Position numbers and translations under genes: made by a program. A stretch of DNA of 43,982 nucleotides from JABCPE02 sp963516675 (GTDB lineage Bacteria > Bacteroidota > Bacteroidia > Flavobacteriales > Weeksellaceae), in contig CAUQBH010000015.1 in NCBI GenBank assembly GCA_963516675.1, forward strand, positions 1-43,982. Reading direction: 5' to 3'. How positions within the stretch are numbered: the stretch's first letter is position 1; each line of letters opens with the position of its first letter. The notes under the pieces are model-generated. The model had not been told where the DNA came from and made no database searches. It saw nothing but the letters and a program-made list of their open reading frames with translations. Shown here piece after piece: positions 1 through 7,616 of this stretch.

Positions 1-55
1 ATTGGCATCTTTTTAGAGATTTGGCTGTGTCCCATTGTTTGATTATTGGATTCAT
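1..55 (-). CDS. possible start of a truncated gene at the left edge
   Basis: An open frame begins at an ATG at 55..53 and runs off the window with no stop in 18 codons (it begins MNPIIKQWDTAK). It lies 33 nt downstream of the HXXEE gene on the same strand, which fits a last member of the pyr operon, but a second ATG at 35..33 opens another frame. Too little sequence is present to name a family. A short palindrome (66-81, AATTAGCCTGCTAATT) sits between the two genes without a T tract. Confidence 0.3.
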   Translation of the reverse strand, partial: MNPIIKQWDTAKSLKRCQ

Positions 56-88
56 AAATCAGATTAATTAGCCTGCTAATTTACGGAT

Positions 89-508
89 TTACTTTTTTAA
101 AACCCGAATTCCCCATTTCGGAATGAAATAAACACCCATAAGGCAGGTAACCATTACAGGAGAATAGGAATGGGTAAAATAACTTATCAAAATGTGCCAT
201 ACCAAGAAGAAACTCAGTCCTGCAAGATATAAAATGAGTGCAATTTTCGTGGCTTTTTTGCTCTTTCGAAATAAAAAAGCAATGACCGCTACCAAAGTAA
301 GTTGCCCTATGGAAGCCCACACAAAATATTCAGGGTGGGCATTGACTAAATGGGCATTTTCGGAAATTCTCGGAAGTTGAAGCTAAGAAGGTATTTTATC
401 TACAAAATCAATATACCATTGCCAGAATGAAATACTCTCTTCTACTTGATGAAGAGCGTGTAGTCCCATTATAGGCAGCCATAAATGAAAGTATTTATTG
501 GTTTTCAT
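89..508 (-). pseudogene. HXXEE domain membrane protein, interrupted by one in-frame stop
   Basis: Translation from the ATG at 508..506 gives a hydrophobic protein with the exact HxxEE signature (HQVEE, residues 20-24). It meets TAG at 385..383 (codon 42), then stays open in the same frame to TAA at 91..89, 139 codons in all. The part after the stop carries two or three membrane segments and ends in a basic tail, so it is clearly the rest of the same protein. HXXEE is a small family of predicted membrane proteins of unknown function, and the total length fits. The start overlaps the end of the SRPBCC gene by 14 bp (ATG at 508, upstream stop at 497..495), implying translational coupling at the end of the pyr transcript. 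The stop could be a real nonsense mutation, a sequencing error or, less likely, readthrough. The fragment 89..322 could be translated from an internal GTG. Confidence 0.7.
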
Positions 509-908
509 AGATTTCCTTTTTTAATGCTGTGATATACTTCTGTTGTGTGCGTTTCAAATTCCAAAATAGAGGTGCCACAAGCCTTAAAAAGAAGTTTTTG
601 ATATGTATTTTCTCTTGAAAACAAATTTTAGTTCCTCCGTTATATGATTCAAATTTACCTTCCCATTCACCATAGAATAGTTTGTGCTCCATTGTAAAGG
701 CATAATATTCATTTTCTTTCTTTTGAATATTGCTAAAAAGCGTTTGTCCGCCACCTTTATAATATTCGATAAAACTATTTTCCAATAGCTCAATGTTTTC
801 CACTTCCTCTCGCCACTGAAAGTTCTTGTTATCAGTCACAATTTTATATACCAATGCTACAGGTGCATCAATCACATCAGTTATTTTTGAAATGAGAAAT
901 CGTTTCAT
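495..908 (-). CDS. SRPBCC (START-like) family protein
   Basis: A 137-residue protein with no signal peptide. The opening (FLISKITDVIDAPVALVYKIVTD) is the usual first strand and helix of a SRPBCC or polyketide-cyclase-like fold, where a hydrophobic ligand cavity forms. An alternating polar and hydrophobic beta pattern follows, with a long C-terminal helix (residues ~108-135). Members bind or process small hydrophobic molecules; the ligand cannot be predicted here. It starts 2 nt after the carB stop and overlaps the next gene, so it is transcribed with the pyrimidine operon. Nothing in it points to pyrimidine metabolism, and it may simply ride on the operon. The fold call is by pattern, not search. 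Confidence 0.65.
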   Translation of the reverse strand: MKRFLISKITDVIDAPVALVYKIVTDNKNFQWREEVENIELLENSFIEYYKGGGQTLFSNIQKKENEYYAFTMEHKLFYGEWEGKFESYNGGTKICFQEKIHIKNFFLRLVAPLFWNLKRTQQKYITALKKEIYENQ

Positions 909-910
909 TG

Positions 911-3900
911 TTACATCGCATCTATCCTAAAAGTAAGGGATTCCAGCACTTTTAGAATAGCTTCTACGGTATCCATAGAGGTAAGGCATGGGACTCCGTT
1001 TTCTACTGACATACGGCGAATTTGGAAGCCGTCCCGCTCAGATTGTTTTCCTTTGGTGGTGGTATTTACCACATACTGCACTTTTCCTTTGTGGATGAGG
1101 TCTATCAGGTTTACATCTTCTTCGCCTATTTTGTAGCCTATTTTGGTTTTTACGCCATGTTGTTCAAAGAATTTCGCTGTTCCTTCCGTAGCCCATATTC
1201 GGAAACCTATATCACTAAATCTTTTCGCAAGTCCCACGGCTTCGGCTTTGTCTTTGTCAGAAACCGTGAAGAGAATCGCTCCATGGGTAGGGACTTTTCT
1301 TCCAGCGCCGATAAGTCCTTTATATAAAGCTTTTTCTAGGGTTTGGTCTTTGCCCATCACTTCTCCTGTGGATTTCATTTCAGGGCCGAGGGAAATATCT
1401 ACTTTGGACAATTTACTAAAACTAAAAACAGGAACTTTCACATAAACGCCTTCTTTATTAGGAATAAGTCCATTTTGATAGCCTAAATCTTTTAGTTTCG
1501 CTCCGAGAATGGCTTTTATGGCTAATTTTGCCATCGGAACGCCAGTGATTTTGGACAAAAAAGGAACAGTTCTAGATGAACGAGGATTGACCTCTATGAC
1601 AAACACTTCTCCATCAGAAATTACATATTGAATGTTCATTAAACCGATGATATTCAGTCCTTTGGCAAGTCTCTGTGTGTAGTCAGAGAGCGTATCCATC
1701 TGTTTTTGTGTCAGATTTTGAGGAGGATACACCGCGATAGAGTCTCCCGAATGCACACCCGCCCGCTCGATATGTTCCATAATTCCAGGGATTATGGTGG
1801 TTTCGCCATCAGAAATGGCATCTACTTCCACTTCTTTCCCTGTCAAATATCGGTCAATCAGCACAGGATGTTCAGGGCTTGCCTCCACTGCATTTTCCAT
1901 GTAATGAGCGAGTTCTTCTTCTGTATAAATGATTTCCATCGCCCTTCCTCCCAAAACATAGCTTGGGCGGACAAGTACAGGATAGCCGATTTCATTGGCA
2001 ATTTTTATGGCCTCTTCTTTTGAAGTGGAAGTTTTTCCTTTCGGCTGAGGAATGCCCAAATCTTGGAGTGCTTTCTCGAATTTGTCTCGGTTTTCGGCTC
2101 TGTCCAAATCTTCTAATGAAGTTCCTAAAATCTTCACTCCATGGGAAGCCAGTTTATCAGCCAAATTGATAGCTGTCTGTCCGCCGAACTGCACCACCAC
2201 GCCTTTTGGTTTTTCTAGCTCGATGATGTTCATCACATCTTCCTCGGTCAGCGGCTCGAAATATAATTTATCCGAAATGGAGAAATCCGTAGAAACGGTT
2301 TCAGGATTATTATTGATGATAATCGCCTCACAGCCCATTTCCTTAATCGCCCATACAGAATGCACCGTTGCGTAGTCAAACTCCACGCCCTGCCCGATAC
2401 GGATAGGCCCTGAACCCAGCACGATGATTTTTTCCTTGTCGCTGGCAATGGACTCGTTTTCTTCCTCGTAAGTTCCGTAGAAATAAGGAGTTTCGGACTC
2501 AAACTCGGCTGCACAAGTATCCACCATTTTATAGACTGGCATGATGCTGTTTTCTTTTCTAAAAATAAAAATTTCCCTCTGTGTGCAGTTCCAAAGATGA
2601 GCCAGATTAAGGTCAGAAAAACCTAATTTTTTAGCCTTGATTAAAATATCTTTGTTAAATGGATTGTTTTTTATTTCAGCGTCAAAATCAATGAGTTTCT
2701 TGATTTTCCAAATGAAGAATTTGTCTATTTTGCTCCATTCCACTATTTTCTCCCAGTCGTAGCCTCTGCGCAGTGCTTCTCCAATGATGAAAAGCCTCTC
2801 GTCATCGCAGATTTTTATTCTTCTTTCTATTTCTTCATCGGTTAGGGCAAGGGCTTGTTTTTCCTTTAATCCCAAATGCTGGATGCCTGTTTCCAGTGAA
2901 CGGATGGCTTTTTGGAGAGATTCTTCAAAGTTTCTTCCAATAGCCATGATTTCGCCTGTGGCTTTCATCTGCGTGGATAATCTTCTGTCCGCCGTTTCGA
3001 ATTTATCAAACGGAAAACGAGGGAATTTGGTAACTACATAGTCCAAAGCAGGTTCAAAACAAGCATAAGTTTTGCCAGTTACAGGATTTATGATTTCATC
3101 CAAAGTCAGTCCCACAGCGATTTTAGCTGCGATTTTTGCGATTGGGTAGCCCGTAGCTTTACTTGCCAAAGCCGATGAACGGGAAACTCTTGGATTAACC
3201 TCGATTACATAATAATTAAATGAATGTGGGTCTAGAGCCAGCTGTACATTACATCCGCCTTCAATTCCCAAAGCACGGATGATTTTTAGCGAAGTGTTTC
3301 GCAACATCTGATATTCCCTGTCAGAGAGGGTCTGCGAAGGCGCTACGACTATGGAATCGCCAGTGTGTACGCCCACAGGGTCTATATTTTCCATGTTGCA
3401 GACCACTATGGCATTGTCGTTAGAATCTCGCATTACTTCGTATTCTATCTCTTTGAATCCTGCGATAGATTTTTCTATAAGGCACTGATTTACAGGGCTG
3501 TGTTTTAGTCCAAGTTCTACGATTTCGGTGAGTTCCTGCTCATTAGAAGCGATACCACCGCCTGTTCCTCCAAGGGTAAAGGCAGGACGCACAATCACAG
3601 GATAGCCGATTCTGTCAGCGAAATTCAGAGCGCTTTCTAATGTATTCACAATGTCCGATTCTGGCACAGGTTCGCCCAGTTCATTCATTAGTTCTCGGAA
3701 TAAATCTCGGTCTTCAGCACGATTGATAGCAGAAAGTTTAGTTCCCAAGACCTCTACTTTACACTCATCTAAAATCCCTGATTTTTTTAGTTCTATCGCC
3801 ATATTCAGCCCTGTCTGTCCTCCCAAAGTAGGCAAAAGAGCATCTGGGCGTTCCTTTCGGATAATCTGGCTCACAAATTCTAAGGAAATTGGTTCTATAT

Positions 3901-4090
3901 AGACCTTATCGGCGATTTCTGCATCGGTCATGATGGTGGCAGGGTTTGAGTTGATGAGGATGACTCTGTATCCTTCCTCTTTTAGGGATAGACAGGCCTG
4001 TGTTCCTGCGTAGTCAAATTCCGCTGCCTGCCCTATGATGATAGGGCCAGAGCCTATGACGAGAATGGTTTTTATATCTGTGCGCTTCAT
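911..4090 (-). CDS. carB: carbamoyl-phosphate synthase large subunit
   Basis: CarB makes carbamoyl phosphate from bicarbonate, ammonia supplied by CarA, and two ATP; the product feeds pyrimidine and arginine synthesis. The 1059 residues match the usual 1050-1080. The two homologous ATP-grasp halves are visible: the first opens with VIGSGPIIIGQAAEFDYAG (about residues 12-30), the second with VLGSGPIRIGQGVEFDYAT (about 560-580). Each has the later FGGQTAINLA-type segment and an EVNPRVSRSSAL / EVNPRSSRTVPF metal-binding strand. The last ~130 residues form the MGS-like allosteric domain, where UMP or ornithine acts in other bacteria. The ATG at 4090 is 31 nt downstream of the carA stop, so carA and carB are co-transcribed, as expected for a heterodimer with an ammonia tunnel. 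Confidence 0.98.
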   Translation of the reverse strand: MKRTDIKTILVIGSGPIIIGQAAEFDYAGTQACLSLKEEGYRVILINSNPATIMTDAEIADKVYIEPISLEFVSQIIRKERPDALLPTLGGQTGLNMAIELKKSGILDECKVEVLGTKLSAINRAEDRDLFRELMNELGEPVPESDIVNTLESALNFADRIGYPVIVRPAFTLGGTGGGIASNEQELTEIVELGLKHSPVNQCLIEKSIAGFKEIEYEVMRDSNDNAIVVCNMENIDPVGVHTGDSIVVAPSQTLSDREYQMLRNTSLKIIRALGIEGGCNVQLALDPHSFNYYVIEVNPRVSRSSALASKATGYPIAKIAAKIAVGLTLDEIINPVTGKTYACFEPALDYVVTKFPRFPFDKFETADRRLSTQMKATGEIMAIGRNFEESLQKAIRSLETGIQHLGLKEKQALALTDEEIERRIKICDDERLFIIGEALRRGYDWEKIVEWSKIDKFFIWKIKKLIDFDAEIKNNPFNKDILIKAKKLGFSDLNLAHLWNCTQREIFIFRKENSIMPVYKMVDTCAAEFESETPYFYGTYEEENESIASDKEKIIVLGSGPIRIGQGVEFDYATVHSVWAIKEMGCEAIIINNNPETVSTDFSISDKLYFEPLTEEDVMNIIELEKPKGVVVQFGGQTAINLADKLASHGVKILGTSLEDLDRAENRDKFEKALQDLGIPQPKGKTSTSKEEAIKIANEIGYPVLVRPSYVLGGRAMEIIYTEEELAHYMENAVEASPEHPVLIDRYLTGKEVEVDAISDGETTIIPGIMEHIERAGVHSGDSIAVYPPQNLTQKQMDTLSDYTQRLAKGLNIIGLMNIQYVISDGEVFVIEVNPRSSRTVPFLSKITGVPMAKLAIKAILGAKLKDLGYQNGLIPNKEGVYVKVPVFSFSKLSKVDISLGPEMKSTGEVMGKDQTLEKALYKGLIGAGRKVPTHGAILFTVSDKDKAEAVGLAKRFSDIGFRIWATEGTAKFFEQHGVKTKIGYKIGEEDVNLIDLIHKGKVQYVVNTTTKGKQSERDGFQIRRMSVENGVPCLTSMDTVEAILKVLESLTFRIDAM

Positions 4091-4121
4091 GTTTATTTAG
4101 ATTTTAGAATTAAAAGTTTTT

Positions 4122-5198
4122 TTATTTAACAGCATTTTCTCTCATCAGATTGATAAATTCATCAAAAAGATAATTGGCATCTTCTGGGCCTGGGCTTGCC
4201 TCTGGGTGGTATTGGACAGAGAAACAAGGGTATTTCTTGTGGCGGACTCCTTCATTCGTGCGGTCATTCAGCGCGATGTGGGTTTCCTCTAAATCAGTGT
4301 TTTTCAGGCTGTTTTGGTCAATGGCATAGCCGTGGTTTTGGGAAGTGATAGAGACTTTATTTGTCCTTAAATCCAAAACAGGATGATTGCCTCCTCTGTG
4401 CCCGAATTTTAGTTTAAAAGTCTTCGCGCCGCACGCCAGCCCTATTACCTGATGTCCCATACAAATCCCAAAAATAGGGACTTTACCAAGGAGTTTTCTC
4501 ACAGTTTCGTGAGCATGAGGGATATCTTGCGGGTCGCCAGGACCGTTGGAGAGCATCACACCATCTGGAGCCATTAGAAGGATTTCTTCGGCTGAGGTAT
4601 CGTGAGAAACCACTGTGATATCGCAGTTTCTCTGGGATAATTCACGGATGATGCCGAGTTTTGCACCAAAGTCCATCAGCACCACTTTAAAGCCTCTGCC
4701 AGGGTTGGCGTAGGGAGTTTTGGTGGAAACCTGCGCTATTTGATTTTTAGGTAAAATGGTGGATTTCAGTTCATTGATGATATTTTGTTCATCCGCATCA
4801 GCATTCACGATTTTACCTTTGGTTACACCTTTGTTTCGGAGAATTCGGGTTAGTTTTCGGGTGTCAATCCCTGAAATCCCTGAAAGATTTTTCTTCTTAA
4901 AGAGTTCATCCAGAGTAAGTTGAGAACGGAAGTTAGAAGGCATATCACAGAGTTCTTTGATAATCAGCCCTTTGATGGCTGGTTCTATGCTTTCGTAATC
5001 ATCACGATTGATTCCATAATTCCCAATGAGCGGGTAGGTCATGCAGACGATTTGCCCATAAAAGGAAGGGTCAGAGATAAGTTCCTGATAACCAGTCATT
5101 CCTGTGCTGAAAACCACTTCGCCGCTGGTCTCTGTATCTGCTCCAAAGCCTTCTCCGTAGAAAACTTCTCCTGATTCTAATATGAGTTTTTTGTTCAT
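4122..5198 (-). CDS. carA: carbamoyl-phosphate synthase small subunit (glutaminase)
   Basis: CarA hydrolyses glutamine and channels ammonia to CarB. The 358-residue protein has the CPSase small-chain N-terminal domain (STGMTGYQE, residues 31-39) and a class I glutamine amidotransferase domain. The nucleophile Cys is in FGICMGHQ (C246), and the His-Glu pair is in YHPEASPGPED (H331, E333). The frame stays open upstream to 5270, but the ATG at 5198 is chosen because MNKKLILESGEVFYGEGFG is the family's normal N-terminus and the extra 24 residues overlap the pyrC 3' end. It starts 20 nt after the pyrC stop. Confidence 0.97.
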   Translation of the reverse strand: MNKKLILESGEVFYGEGFGADTETSGEVVFSTGMTGYQELISDPSFYGQIVCMTYPLIGNYGINRDDYESIEPAIKGLIIKELCDMPSNFRSQLTLDELFKKKNLSGISGIDTRKLTRILRNKGVTKGKIVNADADEQNIINELKSTILPKNQIAQVSTKTPYANPGRGFKVVLMDFGAKLGIIRELSQRNCDITVVSHDTSAEEILLMAPDGVMLSNGPGDPQDIPHAHETVRKLLGKVPIFGICMGHQVIGLACGAKTFKLKFGHRGGNHPVLDLRTNKVSITSQNHGYAIDQNSLKNTDLEETHIALNDRTNEGVRHKKYPCFSVQYHPEASPGPEDANYLFDEFINLMRENAVK

Positions 5199-5218
5199 TT
5201 TTATTAGTTGGTGTTTGG

Positions 5219-6484
5219 TTAATAAACTTTTTCTCCGTTTACAAAAGTCGCTATTGGCCAGCCTGTGCATTCCCAGCCATCAAAAGGCGTGTTTCTTCCT
5301 TTGGAAGCGAAGGTGTTTTTGTCTACTTTTTGAGTTTTTTCAAGGTCAATGAAGGTCAGGTCGGCATAGTATCCCACTTCTATTTTTCCTACTTTATCAA
5401 GGTTAAAAACCTCGGCTGGTTTTATGGTCATCCAGTCGATGAGCTGTTTCAGAGACCATTTTCCAGTTTTTACAAATCTGGTGTGCAGGACAGGGAAAGC
5501 AGTCTCAAATCCTACAATTCCAAAAGGCGAATCATACATTCCTCGGCTTTTTTCGTCCTCGGTGTGTGGAGCGTGGTCGGTCGCAATGCAGTCGATGATG
5601 CCTTCTTCTAGCCCTTTGATTAGAGCTAATTGGTCTTCTTTGGCACGGAGTGGCGGATTCATTTTGTAATTGGTATCTGCATTAGGAATATCATCTTCGG
5701 TTAAAACCAAATGATGCGGCGAAACTTCGGCGGTTACGCGTATTTCAGCTTTTTTTCCATCGGCGATGACTCTCACAGACTCTTTCGTAGAAACATGGCA
5801 GACATGATAATGCGCACCAGCAGCTTCGGCTAATAAAATATCACGAGCGATATGCACTGATTCACAAACACTTGGGATGCCCTTTAATCCTAATTCTTTT
5901 GCTTTTTTTCCATCATGAATACAACCTCCTAAAATAAGCGAATTGTCTTCGCAGTGGGCTACGATGGGTAGATTTACTTTGGTGGATTCCTGCATGGCTT
6001 TATACATTACGCCAGCTTCCTGAATTCCTACGCCGTCATCAGTAAATCCTACGGCTCCTTTTTCTTTTAAAACCTGAAAGTCAGTTAGTTTTGCGCCTTT
6101 GGAGTCTTCTGTAATAGCTCCATAAGGTCTTATTTTTATGACAGCGGATTTTTGGATTCTTTTTAATAAATCATCGAAACGCTCGGCTCTATCGGGAACG
6201 GGATTGGTGTTTGGCATCGGGCAGATAGTGGTATATCCGCCTTTTGCGGCTGCCATGGAGCCTGTAGCGATGGTCTCTTTGTGCTCGCCGCCAGGCTCAC
6301 GGAGATGGACATGCACATCGATAAACCCAGGGCTGATGAATTTCCCTTCGGCGTCTATGATTTCGGCGTTTGGATTCTCTATGTTTTCAGAAATTTTGGT
6401 GATAAGACCATTTTCTATCTGAATGTCTTTTTGGACTAAATTCCCTTGTTGGTCAAGGATTTTTCCGTTTTTAATGATTTTCAT
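5219..6484 (-). CDS. pyrC: dihydroorotase (class I)
   Basis: Converts carbamoyl-aspartate to dihydroorotate, the third step of UMP synthesis. The 421-residue amidohydrolase shows all zinc-site motifs: FIDVHVHLREPG with H58 and H60, GFTDDG (about D149-D150, the Asp found in class I enzymes where others use carboxylated Lys), AHCEDN (H177), HVSTKES (H230) and ATDHAPHT (D303). HLREP and NPP (276-278) are substrate-binding segments. Length and motifs place it in the long class I type rather than the ~345-residue E. coli type. The start is 5 nt downstream of the pyrB stop. Class I enzymes often associate with aspartate transcarbamoylase, and the adjacency fits that. Confidence 0.97.
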   Translation of the reverse strand: MKIIKNGKILDQQGNLVQKDIQIENGLITKISENIENPNAEIIDAEGKFISPGFIDVHVHLREPGGEHKETIATGSMAAAKGGYTTICPMPNTNPVPDRAERFDDLLKRIQKSAVIKIRPYGAITEDSKGAKLTDFQVLKEKGAVGFTDDGVGIQEAGVMYKAMQESTKVNLPIVAHCEDNSLILGGCIHDGKKAKELGLKGIPSVCESVHIARDILLAEAAGAHYHVCHVSTKESVRVIADGKKAEIRVTAEVSPHHLVLTEDDIPNADTNYKMNPPLRAKEDQLALIKGLEEGIIDCIATDHAPHTEDEKSRGMYDSPFGIVGFETAFPVLHTRFVKTGKWSLKQLIDWMTIKPAEVFNLDKVGKIEVGYYADLTFIDLEKTQKVDKNTFASKGRNTPFDGWECTGWPIATFVNGEKVY

Positions 6485-6489
6485 ATTAT

Positions 6490-7389
6490 TTATTTTATTT
6501 CTTTGAAAGTAAAGCCTTTTTGTTCCAAAGTATTTTTTAAAATAGCCATTCGTGCAAAAACTCCGTTTTCCATTTGTTTAAAAATTCGGGAGCGGGAGCA
6601 TTCCACCAAGTCGGAATCTATTTCCACATTTCTATTTACAGGTGCGGGATGCATGATGATGGCGCTGGGCTTCATTTTCTTTTCTCGCTCTTTGGTAAGC
6701 CCATATTTTCTCAGGTATTCTTCTGGAGAGTATTTTATTTTTTGGTGATGCCTTTCGTGCTGTATTCTTAGGAGCATGAGGACATCGATTTCTGGAATGA
6801 GTTCATCGATTTCTCGGTAAGTTCCGTTCATTAGGCTGCCTTCGTCAAACCATTCTCTAGGGCCAGAAAAATAGACTTTTGCGCCTAATTTTCTCAAAAT
6901 ATCACAAGCAGAATTGGCAACGCGGCTGTGTTTCACATCTCCTGCAATGGCGATTTTTAGGTCTTTGAAAGAACCAAACTCTTGTTTGATGGTCATCAAG
7001 TCCAGCATGGTCTGGCTCGGGTGGTTTCCTGTGCCATCTCCAGCGTTGATAATAGGGATTTTGATGTTTTTTAGTTCATCATAATATTGGTTTTGTCCGT
7101 GGCGAATTACCAAAAGATTTAGCCCGATCCTTTCTAATGTTTTCGCAGTGTCATAGAGGCTTTCGCCTTTGTTTACGGAGCTCTGCGAAGTGTCAAAAGG
7201 AATGACTGAAAGCCCAAGTTTTCTTTCCGCCATTTCGAAGCTTATTTTGGTGCGGGTGCTGTCTTCGAAGAAAAGATTGGAAATAAAAATTTCATCTTGA
7301 GCCGTGAATTTTTTACCATCTGCCATTTCCAAAGCTTGGTCTAAAATCTGCTCGATTTTCTTGGGGCTAAAATGAGATATTGCCAGCAT
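6490..7389 (-). CDS. pyrB: aspartate carbamoyltransferase catalytic subunit
   Basis: Joins carbamoyl phosphate and aspartate. In 299 residues it shows the carbamoyl-phosphate loop STRT (44-47) in FFEDSTRTKISFE, the SVNKGES loop (71-77) that reaches the neighbouring active site in the trimer, GDGTGNHPSQTMLDL (H123, Q126) and MHPAPVNRNVEI near residue 240. The size is that of a catalytic chain without a fused regulatory domain, and no pyrI is present nearby, so it probably acts as an unregulated trimer or in complex with PyrC. It is the first structural gene of the operon, 29 nt downstream of the leader terminator. No pyrR gene precedes it. Control is therefore likely at the level of the leader. 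Confidence 0.97.
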   Translation of the reverse strand: MLAISHFSPKKIEQILDQALEMADGKKFTAQDEIFISNLFFEDSTRTKISFEMAERKLGLSVIPFDTSQSSVNKGESLYDTAKTLERIGLNLLVIRHGQNQYYDELKNIKIPIINAGDGTGNHPSQTMLDLMTIKQEFGSFKDLKIAIAGDVKHSRVANSACDILRKLGAKVYFSGPREWFDEGSLMNGTYREIDELIPEIDVLMLLRIQHERHHQKIKYSPEEYLRKYGLTKEREKKMKPSAIIMHPAPVNRNVEIDSDLVECSRSRIFKQMENGVFARMAILKNTLEQKGFTFKEIK

Positions 7390-7418
7390 AGTTAATTGAG
7401 TTTTTTAGTTTTAAACAT

Positions 7419-7449
7419 AAAAAAAACGAAGCCAACCGAGCCTCGTTTT
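7419..7449 (-). terminator. intrinsic terminator in the pyrB leader (attenuator)
   Basis: On the minus strand a 27-nt hairpin (7449..7423) has arms AAAACGAGGC and GGCTTCGTTTT, which pair over about 10 bp with one G-U, around a 7-nt loop. The RNA then continues in a run of eight U (7426..7419). It lies only 29 nt before the pyrB ATG and downstream of its promoter, so it can only act as a leader terminator. The first two stem bases are the last two of the leader ORF stop codon. A ribosome at that stop would cover the 5' arm and prevent termination. Confidence 0.85.
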
Positions 7450-7519
7450 AATAAATAAAATATCTTTTTGAGCAGAAATCTGCTCTCAACAAACCTTCTA
7501 AAAATCCTTGCTTTTTCAT
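7448..7519 (-). CDS. candidate 23-residue pyrB leader peptide
   Basis: A short frame runs from ATG at 7519..7517 to TAA at 7450..7448, beginning MKKQGFLEGLLRADF and ending KRYFIY. The last five codons are AGA TAT TTT ATT TAT, so the mRNA just before the stop is U-rich. A perfect 6-bp hairpin (GAGCAG/CTGCTC, 7470-7485) lies inside it about 7 nt before the U-rich tract, like a polymerase pause hairpin. The stop codon touches the terminator stem. The ATG is only 5 nt after the TAnnTTTG box, so the message would be leaderless or nearly so. There is no enrichment for Arg, Gln or another single regulatory codon, so coupling to UTP-dependent pausing explains it better than codon starvation. Translation is inferred, not shown. 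Confidence 0.6.
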   Translation of the reverse strand: MKKQGFLEGLLRADFCSKRYFIY

Positions 7520-7524
7520 TCTTA

Positions 7525-7553
7525 CAAAGGTATGAAAAAAAATAGAACCAAAA
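7525..7553 (-). promoter_or_regulatory. promoter of the pyr operon
   Basis: TACCTTTG (7532..7525) matches the Bacteroidota -7 consensus TAnnTTTG exactly. TTTTGG (7553..7548) stands at the -33 position with 16 nt between TTTG and TACCTTTG, slightly short. Transcription would start at about 7520, at the leader ATG. Confidence 0.7.
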
Positions 7554-7571
7554 GCGAAATAAAAAATATAT

Positions 7572-7602
7572 TTTGCTTTTTTTGGAAAAAATAATATCTT
7601 TA
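7572..7602 (+). promoter_or_regulatory. probable promoter of the Ere-like gene
   Basis: TTTG (7572-7575), 19 nt, then TATCTTTA (7595-7602, one mismatch to TAnnTTTG), 14 nt before the ATG. It is divergent from the pyr promoter; the two -33 elements lie about 20 bp apart. Confidence 0.45.
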
Positions 7603-7616
7603 AAATCAAAAAAGAA

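Noticed and set aside
7423..7449. PyrR-binding loop in the pyrB leader
   Set aside because: GAGGCT occurs in the terminator arm, but the conserved anti-antiterminator loop around it is absent and no antiterminator folds convincingly.
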